Part shown: one piece after another, positions 7,681 to 16,250 of the stretch | How the letters are laid out: each line of letters opens with the position of its first letter | Numbering within the stretch: position 1 is the first letter of the stretch | NCBI GenBank assembly: GCA_900550925.1 | Contig: URTU01000014.1 | Span: 1 to 27,054 of the forward strand | Length of the DNA stretch: 27,054 nucleotides | Reading direction: 5' to 3' | Source of the DNA: an uncultured Alistipes sp. | GTDB lineage: Bacteria; Bacteroidota; Bacteroidia; Bacteroidales; Rikenellaceae | Notes under the pieces: generated by a model | Seen by the model: only the letters and a program-made list of their open reading frames with translations | Database searches by the model: none | What the model was told of the DNA's origin: nothing | Made by a program: the position numbers and the translations under genes

Positions 7681-7688
7681 TAACTTTG
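7681..7688 (+). promoter_or_regulatory. Candidate -7 box (TAACTTTG) for tamB
   Basis: TAACTTTG matches TAnnTTTG and lies 19 bases before the tamB ATG. An ATTG at 7655-7658, with a 22-base spacer, could serve as a suboptimal -33 element. The flanking TAACTTTGTAA is also found upstream of infB. Confidence 0.6.
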
Positions 7689-7707
7689 TAAGTTAATAAC
7701 GGTATTT

Positions 7708-10700
7708 ATGCGCAAAGGTATAAAAATATTGGGTTATGTGTTATCGTCGGTCGTGCTGGTGACGATAATTATACCTTTGACGCTGTCGTTGCTGATCAAT
7801 ATCCGGTCGGTGCAGAACTGGCTGGTGGACCGTCTGGCGGAGATGGCCTCGCGGAAGTTGGGGACGGTCGTGCGGGTCGACCATGTCGATCTCGGACTCT
7901 TCAACCGGCTGCAGGTCGACGGATTCTATGTCGAGGATCTTCAGGGAGATACGCTGCTGTATGTGGGCCATGCCGAAACCGGTATAGCAAGTTTCCGCCC
8001 GCTGGCGCTGGGAAAGGCTACGGTTGACAGCTGCGTGCTGCGGCTGGCGCAGACGCCCGAGGGCGAGATGAATATCAAGCAGGTGGTCGACCGGATGCGC
8101 GGAAAGGGTGAAGGCAATTTCCGGCTGTTCATCAACCATGCCGAGGTCACCGACTTCTCGTTTATACTCTCGCGACGGGACCGTGAACCCCGGAGCGAAG
8201 GGATCGATTTTGCAAATCTGAGAATCTATGATGCCGATATCGACGGGCGCGACCTGTCGATTGTCGGCGACAGCATAGCCCTGCGTGTTGATGCGATGTC
8301 GTTCCGCGAACGGAGCGGTTTCCGGCTCGATGACATGTCGGCCGATCCGCTGTCGGTGGTCGGCGGAAAGCTGCGTTTCGACAACCTGCACCTGGCCTCC
8401 GGGGCTACGGATCTGAATATCCCGCAACTGGCGCTCGAAGGGACATCCTGGGAGGATTTCTCGGAATTCGTTGACCGCGTCCCGATGACCCTGCGGGCCG
8501 ACAACTCGTCGCTCGACCTGGCTACCGTCGGGTATTTCGCACCGTCGCTCGCCGGCAAGAATATTCTGCTGTCGGGATTCGGCCTCGATCTTTCGGGGCC
8601 TGTCTCGGCCATGAAGGGGGCGTTGTCGCATGCCCGGGTCGGCGCCCGCGGAGATGTCGACATGACATTCTCAATATCGGGTTTGCCCGACATCGACCGC
8701 ACCCGTTTTGACATGGATCTGCGCCGTTTTTCGATCGATGCGGCCGATCTCCGGACCCTGTTGCCCGAACTGACCGGCAAGCCTCTCGACGACAAGACAA
8801 CGGAGATGATCGGCCGTGCCAGAACTCTGAATGCCTCGGGACGGTTCAACGGTCTGCTGTCGGCATTCGACGCCTCGGTATTGCTGAGGACGCACCAGGG
8901 TGCCGTAAACGGTCGTTTCTCGTTGCATTATGCTGAAGCGAACGGGCGGCGTTTCAACGGTATGGTGACGACGCGGGGGTTCAACTGCGGCGAACTGTTA
9001 GGCAATGACAAGCTGGGGCGGATCACCATGACGGCCTTCATGACGGGCCATGCCGCAAAAGGCAAGTTGACGGCCAATGTCGACGGACGTATTCCGCATC
9101 TCTATTTCAACGGTTACCACTACGATTCGGTACGACTCAACGGACGGTTCGACAACCGCCGCTTCGAGGGTTATGCGGGCTGTGCCGACAACAACCTGGA
9201 TTTCGATTTCAACGGTTCGGTCGACTTCAACGACGAGGTCCCGAGATACGATTTCGACCTGGAACTCAAACGGGCCGATCTGCATGCCTTGAACTTCAAC
9301 CGCCGCGATACGGTGTCGATCCTGTCGGCCTCGGTGGCGGCACGGGCCTCGGGACGTTCGATAGACGATATGAACGGTACGGTCGACGTGAATGGGGTCA
9401 GATATATCTCCCCGGAAGATACGGTATCGGTGGGCGGAATCTCGCTGATCGGTGAGAACACGGCGGGGAACAAATTCATTTCGCTCTCCTCGGATATCGT
9501 CGAGGCGACATTCCGAAGCCGGTTGAGCTACCGTACTATTCTTGAATATATCGAAGAGGGACTCTTCTCCTATCTGCCCTCGCTCAACGACGATACGGGC
9601 CATGTACACCAACATATGACCGACGAGGCAGGCAGTATCGACCGCTATTCGTTGCTGTCGGTCAACTTCAAGCATACCGACGGCGTTACGCAGGCCATCA
9701 TGCCCGGATTGCAGATTGCCGACGGTACCACATTGTCGTTCATGTTCAACCCGGACAACGACCGCTTTACGCTCAAGTTGCTCTCGGATTACATCGAGCG
9801 GAACCATATGATGGCCACCAAGATCAATCTGAATGCCAATAACAGTTACGATTCACTGGCACTCTATCTGCGGGCCGAAGATCTGTATGTCAAGAGTTTC
9901 CACATGCCGAACCTGTCGGTGCAGGCGGGCGCCAAGGAGAACCGGATATCGCTTTCGAGCGGTTTCAACGACAAGCAGAACAACATGTCGGCACTGATAG
10001 GCGCAAATGCGGTGCTGCGTCGTGACGAAGAGGGACGCCGAAGCGTCATGGTGCGTATGCGCCCCTCGAACATCCGCCGAAACAACAAGGTCTGGTATAT
10101 CACCTCGCGCGGAATCGACTACAGTCCGGATCGGATCGAGGTTGACAGTTTCGCCATCCGGCACGGACAACAGGAGTTGCTGCTCGACGGTGTGGCGTCG
10201 CGCGACAGAAACGATTCGATCGTGCTGTCGATGCATAACTTCGACCTTACACCGCTCGGACAGGCCATTGCAAATATGGGTTACGAATTCTCGGGCCAGG
10301 GCAGCGGCCGTGCCGTGATGAGTTCGGCATTGCAGGAGGGACGTATCGACGGAAACATCTTCCTCGACAGCATTAAGATCAACCAGACGCTGTTGCCGCA
10401 GTTGCAGCTGCTGGCCCGCTGGGATATCCAGCAGAACCGGGCTCGCCTGTTCATGGCAAACAGCGAGAAGGCTGATACCGTGATCCGGGGCTATTATGCA
10501 CCGCTGGCCAAACGTTACTATATCATGGCGCAGCTGGATTCGATACCCATGTCGCTGCTGGATCCGGTGCTCGAGGGTGTCATGTCGAATACGACCGGTA
10601 CGGCCAATGCTTCGCTCGAACTGACCGGCCGAGGCAGCGCCGCACAACTCAAGGGTACGATCGATGTTGACAGCCTGTCGAGCAAGGTCGACTATACGCA

Positions 10701-12375
10701 GGTGGCATATTCGATTCCGAAGGCGCATCTTGAGGTGCGTGACAATCGTCTGCAACTCTCGCCCACGCGTTTCTACGACCGTGACAGAAACAGCGGTCTG
10801 CTCGACATAGACCTGAACTTCAACAGCCTGTCGAATATGTCGTTTGCGGTGACGGCCAAACCCGAACGGATGTTGGTGATGAATACCACGCAGGCCGACA
10901 ACGATCTGTTCTACGGTACGGTCTACGGCTCGGGCGAGGCGCGTATCCGTGGCGACAAGCTGGGCGTGAGGATGAATATCTCGGCCACGACCGACAACAA
11001 TACTCAGTTCTTCCTGCCGCTGAGCGGTTCGACGGATATTGCGCAGGCCGACTTCGTGGTGTTCACGAACCCGAAAAGGGTGCATGTTGATACGGCCAAC
11101 TATCTCGTTCGCAAGAAGATGATGTACGAACGCCGGCACCGGCGCAAGGTCAGTGGCGGCAGCAATACCGATATCTCGCTGTCGTTGAACGTGCGTCCGA
11201 ATGCCGAATTCCAGCTGGTGATCGACCCGACGGTTGGCGACGTCATGCGCGGCCGCGGACAGGGAACGCTGAATATCCATATCAACCCGCGCAGCGGAGT
11301 CTTCGACATGTACGGCAATTACGACATCACCGAAGGAAGCTATCAGTTCACGCTGCAGAACATCGTCAGCAAGAAGTTCATCATCGACGAAGGCAGTTCG
11401 ATACAGTGGACCGGCGAACCGCTCGATGCGATTCTCAACGTGCGGGCGATCTATCGTATCAAGACCTCGTTGCAGCCGCTGTTGGGGAACGATTCGTCGA
11501 CTGGGGCGATGCGCTCATCGGTGGATTGCATAATCAACCTTACGGACCGCCTTTCGAAACCGACGGTTACGTTCGATATCGAGATCCCGAATGCCGATGC
11601 CGATGTGCAGAACGTGGTCCACAACCTGCTCAGTACTCAGGAAGAGATTGCCAATCAGTTTATCTACCTGTTGATATTCAACAGTTTTGTCGGCGAGTCG
11701 AATACTGCCGGCAGTGTCAATTTCGGGGCCGTGGGTACTGCGACGACCGGTATGGAACTGTTGTCGAACCAGCTGAGCAACTGGCTGTCGAGCGACGACT
11801 ACAATATCGTTATCCGCTACCGCCCGAAGAGCGAAACAAGTGGTGATGAGTTTGATTTCGGCTTCTCGAGCAGCCTGATCAGCGACCGACTGATACTCGA
11901 AGTCGAAGGCAACTACGTCACCGACAATACAACGATCAACGGTCAGAGCAACAACCTGATGGGCGAGGCCTACGTGACATGGCTGATCGACCGTGGCGGC
12001 AATCTGCGATTGAAGGGTTTCACGCAGACGATTGACCGTTTCGACGAGAACCAGGGCCTGCAGGAGAGCGGCATCGGAATATATTATAAGGAGGATTTTA
12101 ACACTTTCCGCGATATAATTCGTAATTTTAAGGAACGATTTGCTAATTTTGGCAAACGAAAACGTGCCAAAAAGGCTGCCAGGGAGCAGGCTGCGCTTGA
12201 GAAGGCGGCCGCAGAGGCAGCATCCGTCGATGGGACGGAGGTGGAGAGTCAGGATACGGACAGCGGCTCGGAGAGTGGTGAAAGTGGGGAGAGTAGTGAA
12301 AGTGGGGCGGCTGTGCCGAAGCCGATCGGGGTGCAACCGTCGCCGGTGGACGAGCAACCGGTCGAGGAGGAGTAG
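7708..12375 (+). CDS. tamB: Translocation and assembly module protein TamB (DUF490 family)
   Basis: This 1555-residue AsmA/TamB-family protein is anchored by one N-terminal transmembrane helix (about residues 11-32, VLSSVVLVTIIIPLTLSLL). A long beta-rich body follows that carries repeated 'G.v.g...' strand patterns, such as SASLELTGRGSAAQLKGTIDVDSLSS. The conserved C-terminal TamB domain spans about 1150-1485 and includes GDVMRGRGQGTLNIHINPRSGVFDMYGNYDITEGSYQF and the DRLILEVEGNY segment. TamB-like proteins span the periplasm and are implicated in outer-membrane protein assembly or phospholipid transport. Beyond the domain is an unusual tail: a basic Ala/Lys/Glu-rich helix (GKRKRAKKAAREQAALEKAAAE), then an acidic Ser/Gly/Glu stretch encoded partly by an 18-base tandem repeat. 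A TamA-like partner is not in this window. Confidence 0.92.
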   Translation: MRKGIKILGYVLSSVVLVTIIIPLTLSLLINIRSVQNWLVDRLAEMASRKLGTVVRVDHVDLGLFNRLQVDGFYVEDLQGDTLLYVGHAETGIASFRPLALGKATVDSCVLRLAQTPEGEMNIKQVVDRMRGKGEGNFRLFINHAEVTDFSFILSRRDREPRSEGIDFANLRIYDADIDGRDLSIVGDSIALRVDAMSFRERSGFRLDDMSADPLSVVGGKLRFDNLHLASGATDLNIPQLALEGTSWEDFSEFVDRVPMTLRADNSSLDLATVGYFAPSLAGKNILLSGFGLDLSGPVSAMKGALSHARVGARGDVDMTFSISGLPDIDRTRFDMDLRRFSIDAADLRTLLPELTGKPLDDKTTEMIGRARTLNASGRFNGLLSAFDASVLLRTHQGAVNGRFSLHYAEANGRRFNGMVTTRGFNCGELLGNDKLGRITMTAFMTGHAAKGKLTANVDGRIPHLYFNGYHYDSVRLNGRFDNRRFEGYAGCADNNLDFDFNGSVDFNDEVPRYDFDLELKRADLHALNFNRRDTVSILSASVAARASGRSIDDMNGTVDVNGVRYISPEDTVSVGGISLIGENTAGNKFISLSSDIVEATFRSRLSYRTILEYIEEGLFSYLPSLNDDTGHVHQHMTDEAGSIDRYSLLSVNFKHTDGVTQAIMPGLQIADGTTLSFMFNPDNDRFTLKLLSDYIERNHMMATKINLNANNSYDSLALYLRAEDLYVKSFHMPNLSVQAGAKENRISLSSGFNDKQNNMSALIGANAVLRRDEEGRRSVMVRMRPSNIRRNNKVWYITSRGIDYSPDRIEVDSFAIRHGQQELLLDGVASRDRNDSIVLSMHNFDLTPLGQAIANMGYEFSGQGSGRAVMSSALQEGRIDGNIFLDSIKINQTLLPQLQLLARWDIQQNRARLFMANSEKADTVIRGYYAPLAKRYYIMAQLDSIPMSLLDPVLEGVMSNTTGTANASLELTGRGSAAQLKGTIDVDSLSSKVDYTQVAYSIPKAHLEVRDNRLQLSPTRFYDRDRNSGLLDIDLNFNSLSNMSFAVTAKPERMLVMNTTQADNDLFYGTVYGSGEARIRGDKLGVRMNISATTDNNTQFFLPLSGSTDIAQADFVVFTNPKRVHVDTANYLVRKKMMYERRHRRKVSGGSNTDISLSLNVRPNAEFQLVIDPTVGDVMRGRGQGTLNIHINPRSGVFDMYGNYDITEGSYQFTLQNIVSKKFIIDEGSSIQWTGEPLDAILNVRAIYRIKTSLQPLLGNDSSTGAMRSSVDCIINLTDRLSKPTVTFDIEIPNADADVQNVVHNLLSTQEEIANQFIYLLIFNSFVGESNTAGSVNFGAVGTATTGMELLSNQLSNWLSSDDYNIVIRYRPKSETSGDEFDFGFSSSLISDRLILEVEGNYVTDNTTINGQSNNLMGEAYVTWLIDRGGNLRLKGFTQTIDRFDENQGLQESGIGIYYKEDFNTFRDIIRNFKERFANFGKRKRAKKAAREQAALEKAAAEAASVDGTEVESQDTDSGSESGESGESSESGAAVPKPIGVQPSPVDEQPVEEE
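7713..7720 (-). promoter_or_regulatory. Candidate -7 box (TACCTTTG) for tsaD
   Basis: On the minus strand this reads TACCTTTG, about 63 bases upstream of the tsaD start codon and just inside the tamB coding region. It overlaps the divergent tamB promoter zone. No TTTG is seen at the -33 position. Confidence 0.45.
12271..12306 (+). repeat. 18-base in-frame tandem repeat in the tamB 3' end
   Basis: GAGAGTGGTGAAAGTGGG (12271-12288) is followed at once by GAGAGTAGTGAAAGTGGG (12289-12306), 17 of 18 identical. Each unit is six codons, giving ESGESG then ESSESG in the acidic tail of TamB. Confidence 0.85.
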
Positions 12376-12463
12376 CCGGCCGAGGAGAATTAGCCTCATA
12401 TCCCGTAGTCCGGCCGGATTGGAGATGGAAAGGAAGTCGGGTTACGGTGTGAAACATGGAGGC

Positions 12464-12497
12464 TCGGGATTGGATTTGAATCGGGATTGGAATTGAA
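12464..12497. repeat. 17-base tandem repeat upstream of the Ton-type operon
   Basis: TCGGGATTGGATTTGAA (12464-12480) is followed directly by TCGGGATTGGAATTGAA (12481-12497), 16 of 17 identical. It lies in the 202-base gap between tamB and the exbB-like gene, where I see no clear TAnnTTTG promoter; the nearest approach is TGGATTTG inside the first copy. Confidence 0.8.
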
Positions 12498-12577
12498 AAA
12501 TGGCGTTCGAACGCTTTTGAAGCACAACATGTGACGCAAATAAAAATAGATAAGAAACTTAAAAAATTACGATCGTT

Positions 12578-13270
12578 ATGAATTTATTTCTGCAGGCTGC
12601 CGATGCAGCACAGGTAGTGGAACAGATTGCGGGCGAGGAGAGTGTCCGTATGAGTTTGTGGGAGCTTTTCACCAAGGGCGGCTGGCTGATGTGGCCGCTG
12701 CTGATTCTGGGAGGAGTCACCATATTCATTTTTGTCGAACGTTTCATCGCCATCCGTAAGGCCTCGGGAATGGACATGAACTTCATGAACCGTATCCGCG
12801 ACTTCATCATGGACGGCAAGATCACTTCGGCCATCGACCTCTGCCGCCGTACCGACACCCCTATTGCCCGTATGATCGAAAAGGGTATCGAACGTATCGG
12901 CCGGCCGATGAGCGACGTGCAGACGGCTATCGAAAATGTCGCAAACCTCGAGGTCTCGAAACTCGAAAACGGCCTGCCGTTCCTGGCCATGATCGCCGGC
13001 GGTGCCCCGATGATCGGTTTCCTCGGTACGGTGCTCGGTATGGTTCAGACATTCATGGACATGTCGGTTGCCGGCGGTACGGTCGACATGTCGATCCTCG
13101 CTTCGGGTATGTATGTGGCCATGGTAACTACGGTCGGCGGTCTGATCGTCGGTATCCCGGCATACTTCGGCTACAACTACCTGGTGGCTCGTATCGAAAA
13201 ACTGGTCTTCCAGATGGAGGCCAATTCGATCGCATTTATGGACATATTGAATCAACCCGTTCAGAAATAG
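12578..13270 (+). CDS. MotA/TolQ/ExbB proton channel family protein
   Basis: This 230-residue inner-membrane protein has the three-helix ExbB/TolQ topology. The first membrane segment (about residues 33-52) contains WPLLILGGVTIFIFVERF. A long cytoplasmic domain follows. The conserved paired helices then begin LPFLAMIAGGAPMIGFLGTVLGMVQTF and MYVAMVTTVGGLIVGIPAYFGYNYLVARIEKLV. ExbB/TolQ proteins form the pentameric stator that converts proton-motive force into force on TonB or TolA. It is first in a tight cluster and is followed after 6 bases by the exbD-like gene. An A/T-rich leader precedes the ATG. Whether it serves the Ton or Tol system is not decidable from sequence alone, but the downstream TonB-like gene favours Ton. 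Confidence 0.92.
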   Translation: MNLFLQAADAAQVVEQIAGEESVRMSLWELFTKGGWLMWPLLILGGVTIFIFVERFIAIRKASGMDMNFMNRIRDFIMDGKITSAIDLCRRTDTPIARMIEKGIERIGRPMSDVQTAIENVANLEVSKLENGLPFLAMIAGGAPMIGFLGTVLGMVQTFMDMSVAGGTVDMSILASGMYVAMVTTVGGLIVGIPAYFGYNYLVARIEKLVFQMEANSIAFMDILNQPVQK

Positions 13271-13276
13271 TGCGCT

Positions 13277-13684
13277 ATGGCAATCAAACGAGGTTCAAAG
13301 GTTGATAAATCGTTCTCGGCATCATCAATGACCGACTTGATGTTCCTGTTGTTGCTGTTCCTGCTGATAGCAACCACGCTCATCAATCCCAATGCGTTGA
13401 AGCTGATGCTGCCGAAGAGTTCGAATCAACTCAAGGACAAGGCTTATACGACGGTTTCGATACAGGACCTGGGCGGCGGTGCCTACAGGTACTATGTCGA
13501 ACTGGAACCGGTCGACGGCATCGAGGGTGTCGAACAGGTTCTGCAGGCAAAACTCGAAGGTCAGGAAAATCCTACCGTCTCGCTGCACTGCGACAAGACG
13601 GTGGCGATCGACGAAGCGGTCAAGATGATGAATCTGTCGTACGAACACGGATACCGACTCATCCTGGCCACCACACCGAACTAA
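13277..13684 (+). CDS. ExbD/TolR family biopolymer transport protein
   Basis: This 135-residue protein has a short cytoplasmic N-terminus, one transmembrane helix and a periplasmic domain, the ExbD/TolR layout. The helix begins SMTDLMFLLLLFLLIATTL, with the proton-carrying aspartate at D20, the equivalent of E. coli ExbD Asp25. The periplasmic part ends with LHCDKTVAIDEAVKMMNLSYEHGYRLILATTP, similar to ExbD/TolR dimerisation domains. It works with the ExbB-like protein encoded 6 bases upstream as a proton-driven motor. Only one exbD is present here, whereas other Bacteroidota Ton loci often carry two. The TonB-like gene follows after 9 bases. Confidence 0.9.
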   Translation: MAIKRGSKVDKSFSASSMTDLMFLLLLFLLIATTLINPNALKLMLPKSSNQLKDKAYTTVSIQDLGGGAYRYYVELEPVDGIEGVEQVLQAKLEGQENPTVSLHCDKTVAIDEAVKMMNLSYEHGYRLILATTPN

Positions 13685-13693
13685 AAGTCACTT

Positions 13694-14488
13694 ATGTATT
13701 ACTATAACCCGAACAAACCGACCGGTCGACGCGCTGCATGGATAGCTACGGCTGTCTACGTGGCGATATGGGGTGTGCTGATGTTTCTGGTGGTCTTTCC
13801 GGCGCCCGAGAAGCCCGAATTCGGAAACGGCATGCTGATCGACTTCGGTATGATGGAGGATGCCGGCGGCAGGGATGATACGCCGGCAAATGAACTGGAT
13901 GCCTCGACGGCTTCGCCCGAATCGACTCCGCAGGCCACCGAGCAGATGCTGACTGCGGATGACGAGGAGGCGCCGGTGATCGAGCAGCAGAAGCGGGAGG
14001 AGGCTTCGACGACGGTTTCGGACCAGCGGACGACGCGGCCGGCCGAGCAGGCGCAGCCTGCACCCGAACGCAAGGTCAATCCCAAGGCTTTGTTCCCGGG
14101 CCGGACCGTGGGCAGCACCTCGACATCGGAGGGCCAGACCGAAGGTCAGGGCAATCAGGGTGAGGAGACCGGATCGCCCGCAGGCAGTCACGAAGGTATC
14201 GGACAGGGCAATTCGTCGATGGGATTCGATCTGGCCGGCCGAACGCTGGTTGGCTCGCTGCCGCGTCCGGTATATTCGGCCAACGAGTCGGGCAAGGTCG
14301 TAATACAGATTACGGTCGATGCTGCGGGGCGTGTGACCTCGGCGACATATCGGGCCGCAGGGTCTACAACAAATGCCGGTGTGCTGGTGAATGCCGCGAT
14401 CAAGGCGGCGCGTCAGGCACGCTTCTCGCCGAGCGAAACGCAGGACATCCAGACCGGTACGATAACATATATCTTTAAAATGAATTGA
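13694..14488 (+). CDS. TonB-family energy transducer
   Basis: This 264-residue protein has one N-terminal transmembrane helix (about residues 14-35, AWIATAVYVAIWGVLMFLVVF). A long periplasmic linker follows, then a compact C-terminal domain. The linker (about 55-175) is rich in Glu, Gln, Thr, Ala and Gly rather than the classical Pro-Lys repeats. The C-terminal domain includes SGKVVIQITVDAAGRVTSATY and LVNAAIKAARQARFSPSE, the TonB C-terminal pattern (G.v.v...vd..G.v......s.....ld.aa..a...w.f.p). It would pass energy from the ExbB/ExbD motor to outer-membrane TonB-dependent receptors. A TolA-like role is a possible alternative because the linker is not proline-rich. It is tightly coupled to its neighbours, with 2 bases between its stop and the next ATG. 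Confidence 0.85.
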   Translation: MYYYNPNKPTGRRAAWIATAVYVAIWGVLMFLVVFPAPEKPEFGNGMLIDFGMMEDAGGRDDTPANELDASTASPESTPQATEQMLTADDEEAPVIEQQKREEASTTVSDQRTTRPAEQAQPAPERKVNPKALFPGRTVGSTSTSEGQTEGQGNQGEETGSPAGSHEGIGQGNSSMGFDLAGRTLVGSLPRPVYSANESGKVVIQITVDAAGRVTSATYRAAGSTTNAGVLVNAAIKAARQARFSPSETQDIQTGTITYIFKMN

Positions 14489-14490
14489 TT

Positions 14491-14898
14491 ATGAAGGGCT
14501 GGCTGACAGTGATGGTTGCCGTTCTGGTGCTGGTGACGGCTGGTGTTGTCTCCGCGCAGACCCGGAAGGGACCGCAAATGACCTTCGAGACTACGGCTCA
14601 CGATTTCGGCGACATTGCCCGCAAGGGAGGGAACGTGTCGTGTACGTTCGAATTCGTGAATGACGGCGATGCTCCGCTGGTTATCAAGCGCATCATCACC
14701 TCGTGTACGTGTACCAAGGCAGAATATTCGAAACGTCCGATCGAACCCGGGCAGAAATCGGTCATACGGATCGTGTACGAACCCCGCAAGAAGGAGGCGG
14801 GTGTGTTCCACAAGGTGATACAGATATTCACCAATGCCGAGGAGTCGCGCAGGATAGTGACCGTCAGCGGCAATTCGATAGATGTAAAAAAGCTATAA
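14491..14898 (+). CDS. DUF1573 domain-containing exported protein
   Basis: This 135-residue protein begins with a signal peptide (MKGWLTVMVAVLVLVTAGVVSA, likely cleaved before QT). The remainder is a single DUF1573 immunoglobulin-like domain: FETTAHDFGDIARKG, FEFVNDGDAPLVIKRIITSCTCTKAEY, and EPGQKSVIRIVYEPRKKEAGVFHKVIQIFTNAEE. The motif F..fG.i..g......F...N.g...l.i......CtCt is characteristic and common in Bacteroidota, where biochemical function is undefined. An in-frame TTG at 14485 would overlap the tonB-like stop codon. I chose the ATG at 14491 because it gives a normal signal peptide. The gene sits between the TonB-like gene and the MTA/SAH deaminase with very small gaps, so it is probably co-transcribed. 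Confidence 0.88.
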   Translation: MKGWLTVMVAVLVLVTAGVVSAQTRKGPQMTFETTAHDFGDIARKGGNVSCTFEFVNDGDAPLVIKRIITSCTCTKAEYSKRPIEPGQKSVIRIVYEPRKKEAGVFHKVIQIFTNAEESRRIVTVSGNSIDVKKL

Positions 14899-14907
14899 GA
14901 GACGATT

Positions 14908-16227
14908 ATGAGCAATAACATATGGATTGACAAGGCGACCGTACTGCCCATGACCGAACCTGCCGGAGCGAAGGAACTGTACTTCGAAGGGGGTGTCGGA
15001 ATCATGGGTGACAGGATCGTTGCTGTAGGCCGCGATGACGAAGCGAAACAGCGTTTCGTGGAGCGTTGCGGCGGCGACTGCCATGTGATCGACGGGCGCG
15101 GCAAGCTGTTGATGCCCGGCCTGATCAATACGCACTGCCACGTCGCGATGACGTTGATGCGCGGTTATGCCGACGATATTCCGCTGATGAAGTGGCTTTA
15201 CGGCCGTATCTGGCCTTACGAGTCGAATCTCGACAGGAATGATGTACGCCTTGGGGCCGAACTGGGTATCGTCGAGATGCTCAAGGGCGGCGTTACGACA
15301 TTTGTCGACATGTACTGGTACGAGGAGGCTGTGGCCGATGCCGTGCGCGATATGGGAATACGGGCGGTCCTGTCACCGAGCTTCTCGGACGCCAGGATGG
15401 CCGAGGCCGAAATAGACCTCCCCGCAACGATCGAAAAGGCGGCCGGATGTGACCGGATGTCGGTGATGATAGCCCCGCATGCCGCATACAGCTGCTCGCC
15501 GGAGAATCTGCGCCGGATGGTGGCTCTGCGCGACAAATACGGTATTCCGGTGACGATACACCTGGCCGAAACGCTGAACGAACAGCAGACGATTGAGCAG
15601 CAGTTCGGCTGTTCGCCGGTGAAATATATCGATTCGTACGGTTTGCTGGCCGAGGGTACGATAGCGGCACATTGCGTGCACCTGAATGACGAGGATCATG
15701 AGATACTCTGCCGGCGAAAGGTCTCGGTGGCGCACAACCCGCAGAGCAACATGAAGATATCGAGCGGCATAGCTCCGGTGGCGAGAATGGTCGAGGAGGG
15801 CATAAACGTATGTGTGGCGACCGACGGCCCGTGTTCGAACAACGATCTGGACATGTGGGACGAGATGCGCAGCGCCTCTATGCTGCAGAAGGTTGCGACG
15901 GGAGATCCGTGCGTACTGCCGGCATACGAGGTACTCAGGATGTCGACCGTGAATGCGGCCCGTGCAATAGGCCGCGGCGATGAACTGGGACAGGTTCGCG
16001 AAGGGATGCTGGCCGACCTGATCATGCTTGATATCGAAAAACCGCATCTGTACCCGCGTTACGACATGGTTGCCAACCTGGTCTATTCGGCCAAGTCGAC
16101 GGATGTGGATACGGTGATCGTAGGCGGACGGGTGCTGGTAGAAAAGGGTATGGTGAAAGGCGTCGACGAGATGGAGCTGTGCCATCGGGCCGAGAGACGT
16201 GCCTTTGAAGTGGCTGAAAAGGTCTGA
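14908..16227 (+). CDS. mtaD: 5-methylthioadenosine/S-adenosylhomocysteine deaminase family amidohydrolase
   Basis: This 439-residue metal-dependent amidohydrolase belongs to the MtaD/TrzN/AtzA-like branch. The metal ligands are all present: H76 and H78 in NTHCHVAM, H218 in IHLAET, H255 in AAHCVHL and D306 in ATDGPCSNND. E221 is the likely catalytic acid, and H191 lies in APHAAYSC. Family members convert MTA or SAH to the inosyl analogues, with release of ammonia, in salvage of S-adenosylmethionine by-products. Other purine-like substrates (guanine, 8-oxoguanine, 5'-deoxyadenosine) are known in related branches, so substrate is inferred. It is the last gene of the Ton-type cluster, 9 bases after the DUF1573 gene and before a strong terminator. 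I do not see a functional reason for this grouping. Confidence 0.87.
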   Translation: MSNNIWIDKATVLPMTEPAGAKELYFEGGVGIMGDRIVAVGRDDEAKQRFVERCGGDCHVIDGRGKLLMPGLINTHCHVAMTLMRGYADDIPLMKWLYGRIWPYESNLDRNDVRLGAELGIVEMLKGGVTTFVDMYWYEEAVADAVRDMGIRAVLSPSFSDARMAEAEIDLPATIEKAAGCDRMSVMIAPHAAYSCSPENLRRMVALRDKYGIPVTIHLAETLNEQQTIEQQFGCSPVKYIDSYGLLAEGTIAAHCVHLNDEDHEILCRRKVSVAHNPQSNMKISSGIAPVARMVEEGINVCVATDGPCSNNDLDMWDEMRSASMLQKVATGDPCVLPAYEVLRMSTVNAARAIGRGDELGQVREGMLADLIMLDIEKPHLYPRYDMVANLVYSAKSTDVDTVIVGGRVLVEKGMVKGVDEMELCHRAERRAFEVAEKV

Positions 16228-16250
16228 GCGGCTTACCGATGCCCCAAAAT

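Noticed and set aside
14485..14490. TTG start for the DUF1573 gene overlapping the tonB-like stop codon
   Set aside because: The ATG two codons later gives a standard signal peptide; a TTG start offers no advantage.
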